Positions 25,761-37,582 of a DNA stretch of 64,000 nt are shown piece after piece. The DNA comes from Lunularia cruciata (taxonomy: Eukaryota; Streptophyta; Marchantiopsida; Lunulariales; Lunulariaceae): positions 63,889,965 through 63,953,964 of the forward strand of contig OX419758.1 in assembly GCA_948567375.1 (NCBI GenBank), read 5' to 3'. The notes under the pieces were generated by a model, which saw nothing but the letters and a program-made list of their open reading frames with translations, was not told the origin of the DNA and ran no database searches. The first letter of the stretch is position 1; each line of letters opens with the position of its first letter. Made by a program: the position numbers and the translations under genes.

Positions 25761-26967
25761 ACTAGCAGGACCTGTGTCTTACGGAAACACTTTTCACACG
25801 TATACGTATAACACTTTTCTAATGAAAATTATTATCCTTAGTTGTACTATTATCGTGTGATATTATTATGAGCAATAGAAAAATTATTGAATTTATAGAA
25901 TAGACCATTTATATAGTTTACTTTTCCTATTGAAAATTATTATCTTTAGTCTTACTATTATCGTGTGTGCTCATTCATGCGAGTAGTAGAAAAATTCAAT
26001 TTATGGAAAATGCCATCAATTAAATACACGGTCATCAAAATAAGTACTTGTGCCCACCTCCACGTTTAAGGAAAGTGGCGTCAACTAACTCATTGTCGCC
26101 AAAAAAAAAAAGAAACTCGTGTCCATCTCCAAATTTAAGTGAGATCGATTTTAATAAGTTGAATAGAGATCTACTTTTGACTCTAAAGTTTCAAAATATA
26201 AATGATCATATTACATTTTAGTGGAGGGGGAGGATCATAGAGTACGAATAGGATCACTTTCATATCAAAAATCATTTTTGAATATGACCACCGTACGTTG
26301 ATGTTCATGAAAAACTAGGACACATTGAAATAAAATAGATATGAAATTTACTCTAGAATCATTATTGGTGAGTGATATTCACACTGATAAATATTCAAGT
26401 CTATGGAATATAGATAAACAAGTAGACCTAAAATTTACTCTTGAATTAGTATTGGTGAGGGAATAGACCACTGGAAAGCAATTCAACTGAGACGTAGTCA
26501 ATCAATTCATACGGCCATGCCCATTTTGATGGACAAGTAAGTGACAGAAATTTACCTTATGCCATCCATGCTACGAGCTTTTCCCTGCGGTGCAGGAATT
26601 GGAGCTAGAAGCTGCCATGTACATACATATAGAACAGAACTGGAAGAAGAAAACTCTTAGACTGCCGACCTCAAACTGTAGTTCATATCAAGTTTGTAAA
26701 GTCCGGATCCTGATGGATATGAACAAAGTGAAGATTCTCTGGGGACTGTCCAGTGGATCTGAAACACTCCCGTTCCATAAGTGTTGATGGAACTCGAAGA
26801 CAAGCATACGGCAGGATGTGTCAATTGGATTCCATTGTGGATGACTGCAACTGGCCACTCAAACTTGAGCTTGATTGGCAAGGTCATGAGACGAAGCGAG
26901 TAGCCGGCACTGTCACGTCTCACAATTGCAGTTGCAAATGACCAAATTTTCTTACCGCGTTGCTCGG

Positions 26968-27272
26968 AGATGAGAGGTTTGTTTGTGGTTTGTCCGAATA
27001 GGTCTGGAAATAAACTACTGTCTAAAACGAGGGACTATTCAACGTTCAGGCTCACGTCACTGGGGGCCGAGTCCATCAGAGTATGGTCTGTAGGTCAGCA
27101 GTACCTACCATTTTTGTTGCTTTCTAAAAAGCTGTAATGTCATATTATACTCCTAACGCTTTCTACACAATACAGTGACTCAGAGGGAAGCTTAGAAATT
27201 TCTGAATCCGGAAGCAGCGGAGCAGCTTCTAGTACACTACTTCTCCTTGCCCTGAATAACATATTATGGTAT
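26968..27272. repeat. Direct repeat, right copy
   Basis: Partner of 25,447-25,760, with numerous substitutions and small indels (an old duplication). Confidence 0.8.
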
Positions 27273-28592
27273 ATTGTTCATTTCAGTGCATTCATCATTT
27301 CCAATTTTCTGTTCCATAGACCATGACGATTTTTTGGGTTGGGTTCTCGAAAAGCCTGCTGTGAACGAGGGGATGTCACTACACAGATATGTATGCATGG
27401 GTAGGTCAGTATGGAAGAACCTGTGAGGATGACTTCATAATACTGTGGGGAGGTCATGAGTTGTTACGTGAATTTTAATCTATTTTCAGGCGGGATTGAA
27501 AGGGTGCAGAGGACAAAGTCGTTTGATCCTTCTTTTTCGTGTAAATTTCTTTAAAGTTTGGTCAGCCTATGTTACCGGCACACCAAAGCCTGGTGGCACA
27601 GACTCGGTTCATTTCCTCGTCGACTTTCTCTCAATTTCCCCGGTGGTCGCTACACTCTGCTATATCCACCTGTAGTATTCCTTGCGCATTGAGTTTAGGA
27701 CGGACCTTCAAGGGTAAAAATGTCCCTAAGAGAGTACCTTGGAATCCTCCTTAGGAAAACCAACCGACTCCGGAGAGTATTGATCTTTTCTCGACCTTTC
27801 TCGACCAATATAGGCTAATCAGAAATTGCCTTGGCACTTGTGAGCTTTCGAACAAGAAACTCGGTTAGAGAGGTACTGGCAGTCGCCTAGCTACTTCGGC
27901 ACTTCGTGGGGCACTATCCTTCTAGCGTTTAGTGTTTAAGGACTTATGCGCCTACAGAACATGGCAGACAGGATAGAATATCCAGTCCTGTCATTCTTCG
28001 CTCTAGTCCAACTGTCATCCTCTTACACTACGCATCTTAATGCTTTTACTTCACTTCCGAATGCATCTTCCTACTCGCCCGATCGTTTTCTCTACTTTTA
28101 GTTTCAGGTGTATCCTCTGTTTTTGCCTGAAAAGGCTTCCTTTCATATATGGTGCATACCATTGCACGGCATCTACTGTGCAATTGGTATGCATCATGTA
28201 TGAGATCATTTTCGCTTCTGCTTTGTATCGATTTCGCTTATGTTCCGCTCTGTATTTACTTGCTTAGGTCAGTTGGACTTCAGTTTACCTCTGTTCATGT
28301 TCAAGCCTGCATTTCGTTGCTTCCATATGCATGTTCGGTTCGTATGGGGTGGGTCCTGAGTGGGTTCTGAATCTCGCTTTTGATGAAGGGCTTCTACTCC
28401 CACTACAAATCTAAACCAATCAAAAACTCACATGGAAATCAGCCCTTAGCAACAATATGACGTCAACTATCACATGGCTAGTCAAATCTATTGAAGGCTT
28501 GCGGAATCCTCTCTCAGGCCACAAGCTGTTCCATGTGAAAATAATCCAGCTCTTGTACAGACTCAGTTAGTGAGTTCTAACTAGTTGTATCG

Positions 28593-28602
28593 CTATATAT
28601 TA
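28593..28602 (+). promoter_or_regulatory. TATA-like element upstream of the NLR gene
   Basis: CTATATATTA lies about 125 bp before the proposed start codon at 28,728, a reasonable distance for a core promoter with a short 5' UTR. There is no experimental support. Confidence 0.3.
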
Positions 28603-28727
28603 CTAATGCTTGACCTGAGAAAGATGTTCGGGGATACTCCCGACTTGTATTTGAAGATGATAAAATCGTTGCCAATTTGTAAACTGTCGAGGTGATTACT
28701 TTTATTTACTGGAAGTGCAGTGTCACA

Positions 28728-31700
28728 ATGGACATACCGTCAAGCAGTTCTAGCCTACGAGATTCTCTATCTTCCCGCCAAGAGAACACCAAGGTATGTA
28801 AGTGCAAACCTGAGTATGAGGAATAACTTCTATCGATTATAGATGTTGATTAGATTCCGCCCCAATGATATAGCTCTTTTGGCATACTTCGAGATACTCT
28901 GTTATAGGCTTCAATATTCTCTTGGTCAAGTAGCATTTCAGGAATAAAACAACCGGTAGGTTGTTGTAGGAATAGATACTATTGATCTACCAGACGTTGT
29001 CTCACAGAGTTGTGAGAGTGTGTGAAACTAAACCTTCCAATTCATAACATTTTGTCTACGTTTGCAGCGGCTCCGGATCGATTCACCGACAACACGTTCT
29101 CAAGAGTCGGACCTTGGTATAATCAAGGTAAAAACTTCAAGTGTCTCAAAATCAAGGAACAGGCATGTGCCAGAATGTCTGCTGATGGTTGATAACTACT
29201 TGCTTGATTACCTTTCAAGCTAACTATTTCAGTGAGAAATTTATACGGAATAGGAGGCTCTTGTGTTTTGAAATTGCTACACTTCTAATTGTCTGTATTT
29301 GTCCATTTTTCAGTTGAGCGATTCCGTGTTGTTAGTGTACAATCCAGCAGTACCGCAGGTCGACGTTGTTTTCTTCCATGGCCTTCAACATGAGCATCCT
29401 GGTGGGTTAGATGTGCACCTTTCGACTTGGACGTGCAAACATGACTCGAAGACAATCTGGCCCCAACGTTGGCTTGAAGAGCAGGGTGCACGAGTCTTCT
29501 TCATCAAGTATGATGCAAGTTTACAGAAGACGGATTCGACGGGGAGAATGGATTTAACGATGATAGCTGAAAATCTGTTGACAGAACTCGGTTGGGCATT
29601 CCCCAAAGGACAAGAGTCGTCGAACAGTTTCCGACCCATTATCTTTGTCGGACATAGTTTTGGGGGTCTTGTTATTAAGCAGTTATGCATCCAGGCGGCA
29701 GAGCGGAAGCTTATTGCATCTGGAGACAGATTTGAACAGAAATTGCTAAGAAGCATTAAAGGGATTTTGTTCTGTGGAACTCCCCATTCAGGGTCGGAAA
29801 TGCTTGCTGGCATGGCAAATCAGATCATGAGCAGGAGTCCTTTGTTGCCATTGGTGAAGTTGTTGAGCACCGAGGGGGCCAGGCAACGCGAGAAATTCCG
29901 TGAATTCGCGAGTGAAGCAAATTGGGAGATTTTCAGTATTGGAGAAGCTTTTGCTACAGAAATGAAAACCAGCGGATTCCATATGGTATATTATAATCTA
30001 CAGAAAGTAAAATATGATTTAATGAACGAGTTTTATGTTTCTGATAAGAATAAACTCCCTACTAATTACCAAATAAGAAATGTGTTTTTAATGATCCAGT
30101 TCTCGCAGGTTGTCTCGCTTGAGAGTACCATTTCCTGCATAGTGGTTTAGTCTAAGACAGACAATGCGAGGTCCATCTTAAGTATTCATGTTTAAATCTT
30201 GCATGTGTAGGTCGCAGGTGGAATCTCAAGCCAGATGATTGTAGAAGAAGCATCTGCACGGTTCGGACGAAATCACATCACGGTGGCTGCAGATCATTTG
30301 TCAATGTGCAAACCAGAGAGCAAACAATCGAACATGTTCCTGCACTTAGTCCGGCTGATCGACCTTGCTAAGGTGCAGCAACAACAGGTATTGGACTTCG
30401 TTCAAATCTGTTGTGATCTGAATGATATAAGAAAACACGACCTGTGTGCACAGTTTTTTAATTCCACTTCCCTCTAACTTTTGTTGCAGGTGCAAGAAAC
30501 AGCAGCCCCCGGTGCAACTACACAATGCCATACGAGGCGGAGGCAAGCAGTCTCAAGGAACCCAACGGGTATCGAGTTGCTTCTGGAAACCATTACGGCA
30601 AAAATTGAGCAGGGGCGTTCGTTTATTGGGTTTTGTGGGATGGGAGGGGTTGGAAAGACCACCCTTTCAAAGTTGCTCTACAATAAGATCAATGCCCGGT
30701 TTGAATACGCTTGCTTCGTGGACACAGTGAAGGGGATTCCAGGGGACAAGAAAAAGGTGAAGGAGGAAGTCTGGAAACACGTAAATCCCCATCCTGAAGG
30801 TGATTACAACGAAAGCAGATGGGATGAGATACTGGGGAAGAAACTCCTTGTCATCTTTGATGATGTCGAGAAAAGAGAAGATGTAGAGTTGTTGGAGGAA
30901 ATAGCTCAAGAGAATGACGCTGAGGGAAGTTGTTTTGTAGTCACAAGCCGAGATGAAGGGCTTTTCAATCTATTCGGCGACCAGATACATGTCTGTCGAG
31001 TACCGCTTTTGCGGAGTGAACATGCAAGACAGTTGTTCATTACACATGCGTTTCCAGGCAAGAAAGAACCTCCAAATGAGTTGAAGGAAATAGTAGAAGA
31101 AATTGTGGGAAGATGTGATGGATTGCCCCTGACCCTAGAAGTGATAGGAAGTTCAGTGAGAGGGAAAACACACAAACGGATATGGGAAGAAATTTCCAAA
31201 GCTCTACAAGCAGTAGACTTAAGAAGCCGTTTGAGTGATCTGGAGAAGAATGTATGGGGTAAGCTAAGGGTGAGTATCGACAATCTTGGAACAGAGGAAT
31301 TGGAAATGTTTCTTGATACGGCGACCATATTTACAAGCCCCGGTGACTTTAAATATTTTGGCATGCGTGACGATTCGTCCTCGGGCAGTTGGTTTAGCTC
31401 TGAAGATGTGATGACGGCGTGGTCATCCATGTACGGCACTGCACAGCACAAGTGGCAAGTCTTGATAGACAGATCTCTTGTATACAGTGGAGAGACGGAT
31501 AACAGGGACGGTGAGTTTGAGCCTCGAATGCACGAGCATCTTCGAAATTTGGGAATCAGAATTGCACTGGAGAAAGGCAGAATCATGGAGGGCAATCCAC
31601 GGGATGGTAACTACAAGGTATTTCATGTTTTCTTTACAAACCCTTCTTTTCCTTCAGCAATTCATTTTTCCCAACTAAATGAGATATATTTACCAGTTAT

Positions 31701-34175
31701 GTTTCCTAAATCTGAATTCATTTGTAAATCTAAACTGGAAGGGAGTCCGAAACACAGTTGTTGAGGTGAACATCATCGGGAACTTGTAGCCATTGTACTG
31801 GTTGTAATTTTTGGAGTCATACATCCATTCTCCTCCAACAAGGAGAAAATTTGAAGCGGTGGTGCTAAAATAGGTCCGTCTTGTATAAGTGCTTGATAGT
31901 TAGGCATGAAGACCTGGAGTTGCTTTATACACAGCACGATGGACGGATGCATTTGAACTATGGCAATTTTAGTTTTACATTTCATTTATGATAATTTGAG
32001 TTTTCTATTTCATTTTTGAAGGGAGCTCAAGGGCTGGAGAAAGTGATTTTCCACCAAGTAGTAATGGAAAATGAATACATGGACTACAATGAAAATTGCT
32101 GTGACGAGAAAAGACCTTGTAAATTGCGGGTAGCATCGAGCAGTATGTCACGACTTGAAGGACTTCGCTACTTGGTATTCGGATATCACAGTCTCCACCA
32201 GACGTGCAAAAGGTGTGCAGAGCGGCCTCTTCAGTTGCCACCCAAAATTACCATGCTCAGTTGGGTTTCTGCCCAGACCATTTTTGTGCATTCGACCTTG
32301 AAAGAGTTGGTTGTTTTGCACGTAACGTCCTCTCATGTGCCGAGATTGTGGGAATCAAATCCTGCGCGAACAAGTTCTCGGGGATTACAAAATTCTGATA
32401 ATAATACAATTCCTCTACCGGAGGAATCTTCGACAACCGTCCCGTATGAAGGAGATTTTGTCAACTTGCGGCAACTGGATCGGTCTCTTGCTACTCCAGA
32501 CTCACTGCTGGAGTCCTGTGGGCAACTTGCTTTACAATGGGTTTACAATGTGCCTCACCAGTCACTTCCGTATGCATGGGGGAAGTTAGCCAACTTGGAA
32601 CGGCTAAATTTATATAGGTGCGCGAAACTGCAGTCATTGCCGGAATCAATCGGGGGACTTGTTGGCCTGAAGGGATTGGATATGATAGGGTGCTCAGAGT
32701 TGCAGGCCCTTCCCAGCAGTTTTGGAAAGTTAGCCAACTTGGAACGGCTAAATTTATATAGGTGCGCGAAACTGCAGTCATTGCCGGAATCAATCGGGGG
32801 ACTTGTTGGCCTGAAGGAATTGGATATGCGAGGGTGTTCAGAGTTGCAGGCCCTTCCCAGCAGTTTTGGAAAGTTAGCCAACTTGGAACGGCTAGATTTA
32901 TATGGGTGCGCGAAACTGCAGTCATTGCCGGAATCAATCGGGGGACTTGTTGGCCTGAAAGAATTGGATATGCGAGGGTGGTCAGAGTTGCAGGCCCTTC
33001 CCAGCAGTTTTGGAAAGTTAGCCAACTTGGAACGGCTAGACATATCTTGCTGCGGGAAACTGCAGTCATTGCCGGAATCATTCGGGGGACTTGTTGGCCT
33101 GAAGGGATTGGATATGATAGGGTGCTCAGAGTTGCAGGCCCTTCCCAGCAGTTTTGGAAAGTTAGCCAACTTGGAACGGCTAAACATATCTTACTGTGCG
33201 AAACTGCAGTCATTGCCGGAATCATTCGGGGGACTTGTTGGCCTGAAGGGATTGGATATCTCAGGGTGCTCAGAGTTGCAGGCCCTTCCCAGCAGTTTTG
33301 GAAAGTTAGCCAACTTGGAACGGCTAGACATATCTTGCTGCGGGAAACTGCAGTCATTGCCGGAATCATTCGGGGGACTTGTTGGCCTGAAGAGATTGGA
33401 TATGGTAGAGTGCTCAGAGTTGCAGGCCCTTCCCAGCAGTTTTGGAAAGTTAGCCAACTTGGAACGGCTAGATTTATATGGGTGCGCGAAACTGCAGTCA
33501 TTGCCGGAATCAATCGGGGGACTTGTTGGCCTGAAGGAATTGGATATGCGAGGGTGTTCAGAGTTGCAGGCCCTTCCCAGCAGTTTTGGAAAGTTAGCCA
33601 ACTTGGAACGGCTAGATTTATATGGGTGCGCGAAACTGCAGTCATTGCCGGAATCAATCGGGGGACTTGTTGGCCTGAAAGAATTGGATATGCGAGGGTG
33701 GTCAGAGTTGCAGGCCCTTCCCAGCAGTTTTGGAAAGTTAGCCCACTTGGAACGGCTAGATTTAGATGGGTGCGCGAAACTGCAGTCAATGCCGGAATCA
33801 TTGGGGGGACTTGTTGGCCTGAAGGCATTGGATATGCAAGGGTGTTTAGAGTTGCAGGCCCTTCCCAGCAGTTTTGGAAAGTTAGCCAACTTGGAACGGC
33901 TAAACATATCTTACTGTGCGAAACTGCAGTCATTGCCGGAATCATTCGGGGGACTTGTTGGCCTGAAGGCATTGAATATGCAAGGGTGTTCAGAGTTGCA
34001 GGCCCTTCCCAGCAGTTTTGGAAAGTTAGCCAACTTGGAACTGCTAGATTTAGATGGGTGCGCGAAACTGCAGTCATCGCCGGAATCAATCGGGGGACTT
34101 GTTGGCCTGAAGAGGAATTGGATATGCGAGGGTGTTCAGAGTTGCAGGCCCTTCCCAGCAGTTTTGGAAAGTTAG
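28728..34175 (+). CDS. Alpha/beta-hydrolase-NB-ARC-LRR immune receptor (HNL-type)
   Basis: Six exons all join in phase 0: 28,728-28,793; 29,068-29,127; 29,314-29,985; 30,235-30,387; 30,490-31,617; 32,022-34,175 (about 1,410 residues). Exons 1-2 give a Ser-rich leader (MDIPSSSSSLRDS). Residues about 43-317 form a SERAC1/DUF676-like hydrolase: FFHGL near 63, nucleophile elbow GHSFGG with Ser157, GTPHSGS near 197, probable catalytic His287 (AADHLSMC). NB-ARC follows: P-loop GMGGVGKTT 367-375, kinase-2 KLLVIFDDV 435-443, VVTSRD, GLPL 528-531, and MHE in place of MHD at 664-666. LRRs start near 880. Such receptors are intracellular and use nucleotide exchange to trigger immunity; enzymatic activity is inferred from an apparently complete nucleophile and histidine. 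Exon 4 could start 24 nt earlier. A 2-nt insertion near 34,113 shifts frame, so the last 20 residues are aberrant and the LRR tail is lost. Confidence 0.8.
32581..34170 (+). repeat. 144-bp tandem LRR array, about 11 units
   Basis: Eleven units of 144 bp, each encoding two 24-residue LRRs. The first has the pattern LANLERL-x4-CAKLQSLPES-GG, the second LVGLK-LDM-GCSELQALPSSFGK. Units start near 32,581 and every 144 bp after that. Most nucleotides are identical between units; variation concentrates at the four exposed positions after LERL (NLYR, DLYG, DISC, NISY, DLDG) and after the LK of the second LRR. Similar unit types recur 720 bp apart, implying block duplication of five units. Unit length is a multiple of three without stops, so other frames and the antisense strand are also open. 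Confidence 0.95.
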
Positions 34176-34745
34176 CCAACTTGGAACGGCTAGATTTATT
34201 TGGGTGCGCGAAACTGCAGTCATTGCCGGAATCATTAGGGGGACTTGTTGGCCTGAAGGCATTGAATATGCAAGGGTGTTCAGAGTTGCAAGCCCTTCCC
34301 AGCAGTTTTAGAAAGTTAGCCAACTTGGAACTTCTTGGCCCCCTTCAAATCTTGGGAATTGCAGATGGAAAAAAGCTCAGCTAGACTTATCTCACTGCCA
34401 GAAACTGCAATCGGTGCGGGATTCATTCGGACTACTTTTTCCCTTGCAGCAGTTTTGGAAAGTTAGCCAACTTGGAACGGCTAGAGTTAGATGGGTGCGC
34501 GACACTGCAGTCATTGCCGGAATCATTCGCGGGACTTCTTGGCCCCCTTCAAATCTTGAGAATTGCAGAGATGCAAAGGTGTTCAGCTAGACTTATCATT
34601 CGCGGGACTTCCTGGCCCCCTTCAAATCTTGAGAATTGCAGAGATGCAAAGGTGTGCAGCAAGACTTATCCTACTGCCAGAAACTGCAATGCCGGACTCA
34701 TTCGGACGAGTTCTTGGCTTGCAGGCCCTTCCCAGCATGTTGCCG
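34115..34745 (+). pseudogene. Out-of-frame and decayed LRR tail of the NLR gene
   Basis: After the 2-nt insertion the LRR pattern continues in another frame (ELDMRGCSELQALPSSFGK, then a further unit) to a stop at 34,382-34,384. From 34,440 to 34,745 more unit fragments occur (for example CTTGGAACGGCTAGAGTTAG) together with a duplicated CTTGGCCCCCTTCAAATCTT segment present three times (about 34,334, 34,539 and 34,610). None forms a continuous frame. This is the eroded 3' end of an array that was once longer. Confidence 0.75.
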
Positions 34746-34754
34746 AAATGTTTG

Positions 34755-34857
34755 TAGCAAGATTACCGTTGGTATATACTACACATTGTGCATTTATTCT
34801 ACAGGATTCGAACCTGCAACCTTCAGGTTAGAAAGTTCTTGCCCTATCCAAGTGTCC
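34755..34857 (-). ncRNA. tRNA-like sequence (tRNA pseudogene or SINE head)
   Basis: On the minus strand this has a perfect pol III B box, GGTTCGAATCC (34,804-34,814), in a 5-bp T-stem (GCAGG/CCTGT). About 40 nt upstream is an A-box/D-arm-like TTGGATAGGGC. The anticodon region (ACTTTCTAACCTGAAGGT) folds poorly, and there is no intact acceptor stem, so it is not a working tRNA. The paralogous flank at 44,030 lacks the whole ~100-bp segment, indicating an insertion here or a deletion there. A tRNA-derived retroposon is likely. Confidence 0.5.
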
Positions 34858-35640
34858 TACGATTATTTCTTTGTAACATCTGCGTAATTGACAGAAGTTG
34901 AAAGTTTCCAGAATGGATCGTAAACTTGCATAGTCCTTCCCCTACACTACAACAGGATTCGTTCCAGGGATCGATAGAGAATAATATAGAAATCAAAATA
35001 GTCTTGAAAGAGAATTTGAGTTGATTAATAAGCTCCAACATTGAGAAGCTTTGTATGAGATGCAGCGCAAAAGAGACTCACTAGTGAAAATCATTAATAT
35101 GTTTATGATTCTTAAACCCTATAGACGAAGATTGAACATTGCAATGCTGTGTACTTCATAACCTGACGTACATATTAACTAAAAGTGAAAATGCTGGGTA
35201 CTCCTACGAGGTTGTGCATGGTGACCTGCAGTTGGGTCTCCTCGGAATAACATAATGGTAATATCGTCTGTAAATCATGCTATTTTGAAATCTGACGGCT
35301 GCGCAGGTACGCCTATCGAGATGAATAGTATGCTGAATGTGTTCGCAGCAAATGTAATGTTAATTGTGTCTGAGGTGCGCACCATAAGCATGTAACAATC
35401 GACTATGAATAGAGTTCATCAACTTGGCGGGGATGTGAAGAAATCTTGAACGGTGTTTTGGCCTAAGTATTGGAAACTAAACCAAAAAGACACATATGAG
35501 TTGCAACTCACACCAGATGAATATTACAAGCCAAGACCTGGGAACAATTTGAGTTTAACTTAGTTGATCTGGAACAACCTGAATTTAACATTGCCTATTT
35601 TGCCTAAAACTCTTATGAAGTTGAAAATGGTTTGTCTTTA
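34858..35640. repeat. NLR 3' flank, duplicated downstream
   Basis: Matches 44,034-44,870 in the same orientation with modest divergence. Landmarks are ATCGTAAACTTGCA, GATTAATAAGCTCCAACA and GACGTACATATTAACTAAAA. It has no coding potential of its own. It marks the downstream edge of an NLR gene duplication. Confidence 0.85.
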
Positions 35641-37318
35641 CTTTCAACACATTTTTACAGTAATTAACAGTAGTTGATCCAGTACATGATTACAACTTAG
35701 AGATTGATTATATTTTACACATGAAATTACAGGAATATAATATAAGTGAAAATTAGAAATGAGTTATTATAGAATTGTTAAATAAATATAAATTTTTCAA
35801 TAAAAATAATAATTAACAAATAAGAAATAACCACTCTAGCGAAAGTTGATCTTATGGTTACAAGTCACTATATATGAAAAGCTTGTAATCTTGGTCTCAG
35901 GTCGATGAAGGGATAATTGGTTAACAAAATATTATAATTACAATAGATTAATTATTAATTATTTTTAAATTATATAAAATAATTATTTTTAATAAAAGAA
36001 TATATTTATATAATAAAAGATTTATTCCGGTTTTTTGTAATAAGTACTTATAATATAATCAACTTTGACTATCAATAATGATTATTAGTGATAATTTATA
36101 TTATAATTCTTGTTTTAGGTCAAATAAATTATTTTTTATATAAATTTTTTGATAAAATAACAAAATTTGTGAAGATTTTTAATTGTATAACAAAATATTA
36201 TTTTAGTTATTTTTAATATTTCATTATCAGTTATAATAACTTATGATTTCCAATCATGATTAAATTTTTTCTATTTTGATATTTACACATTTAGAATAAT
36301 TTATTAATATATTTTTGAGTTGATTAATTTAAATATATTAAATTTTAAAATATTTTTAAATTAATAGTAAATTTAAAGTTATTATTCATAACATTTAATT
36401 ATCAATAGCAATTTAAATTTAAATTATTTTTAAAATATTTATAATCATACAATATATTTCTAAATTTGATTAATACATAACCAATTTATGTTATATCTCA
36501 TGTTAGTTAAAATAACCAATATTTGGATGAATATTGGATAATTTAAATTTTAACTTTAGCTCTGGATGACTAACCAACTCACAAATTCAATGAGCAAAGT
36601 AGCCATTAGTTCAAGTTAGCTGGCTAAACCATTTTAGTAAACTTTTTGCCCAGGTCTCCCCGTGAGGGGGTGTTCTCATTGTACAATGATTGTTTCTTGT
36701 TACTATACTAGCCACTCTCTTTACTTATTTACGTTTCTACCGGGGATTTGTGTTCAATATCTTTATTCTTTATTTCGATGGTTTCTTAGTTTGGGTCTAT
36801 TCTAATCACATAGATAATTTCTCCTAGTTAATTTATACCATGGTTGAATATGCAATTTTATAAAGTAATCGAAAATAAAATTTAATATTAATATATATTA
36901 ATTTTTAAATTACTAAAAGTATTAAATATTTTTATAGTGGATTTAAATAAAAAAATTTATCATATTATTATTATTTAAATATTTATAAATTAAATTTTAA
37001 ATAATTCATAATTAAAAATATCATGAATTAAAATTTTATAAATAAAAATATATAATATTAATATATACCAATTTTCAGTTTCAAAATAATAATATATTTA
37101 AATTATATTATATACAATACTAATGTTTAAGAATTTATTGACATTCTCTAGTGGACTCCAAGTTGAAAGGATACTAGTGACAAAGTTCAGGAATAAGGAT
37201 TTCAATTCAATATGTTTTTGCTAGTGTGATTTGTTTCATTTTGGAAAACCAAAATACTAGAGTGTTATGGTTATTCCTGTAACACGTGTTTCGATTTTAT
37301 AGTCTTCTGTTAACGTAC
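35641..37318. other. Extremely AT-rich non-coding block
   Basis: Roughly 35,690-37,140 consists almost entirely of A/T runs without open frames or recognised repeats; the short portion 36,540-36,840 is less biased. It could act as a scaffold/matrix-attachment-like region or be decayed transposon DNA; the sequence alone does not decide. Confidence 0.5.
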
Positions 37319-37345
37319 AAGGGCGACCGCGTAGAAAAAGCGAAC
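37319..37345 (-). repeat. Short LINE 3'-terminus fragment
   Basis: AAGGGCGACCGCGTAGAAAA matches the LINE 3' terminal box seen at 18,965 and, in degraded form, at positions 10-30 and 7,284. Only about 25 bp is present. Confidence 0.5.
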
Positions 37346-37582
37346 TATGTTAATATGTCTGTTAACTATGTTAATCCTAATGGTTTTTAATACGATTTTA
37401 GAGATCAATTTAACTAAGATACCTATTACACAAGTTAATTTGGCAGATAAATATGGATCTGCGATTACTTTTTGTCACATGCATTGTATTGAGCACATTG
37501 CTATGAAACTAAGCAATACTAACTGTCACTTCCCTGTATATAGTTTTTAAATCTTCATTGTGGAATGTGAAATATTTGTTCT

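Larger units (their letters stand above)
25331..28590. other. Intergenic DNA upstream of the NLR gene
   Basis: No gene is supported. It holds a pair of 305-314-bp direct repeats (listed separately), an AT-rich stretch with an imperfect tandem duplication of about 105 bp (25,818-25,990, landmark CTATTATCGTGTG), and short open frames at 26,590-26,940 and 27,569-28,370 without recognisable domains. Confidence 0.4.

Noticed and set aside
28040..28370. Cysteine/hydrophobic ORFs upstream of the NLR
   Set aside because: Overlapping frames without motif or splice context; likely promoter-proximal non-coding DNA.
32581..34170. CRISPR-like regular repeat spacing
   Set aside because: Units are contiguous, coding LRR repeats with no unique spacers, in a eukaryotic gene.
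32491..34323. Very long open frames on the minus strand and in a second plus frame over the LRR array (up to 610 codons)
   Set aside because: They result from a stop-free 144-bp unit repeated in register; their translations are just another reading of the LRR repeat and show no domain.
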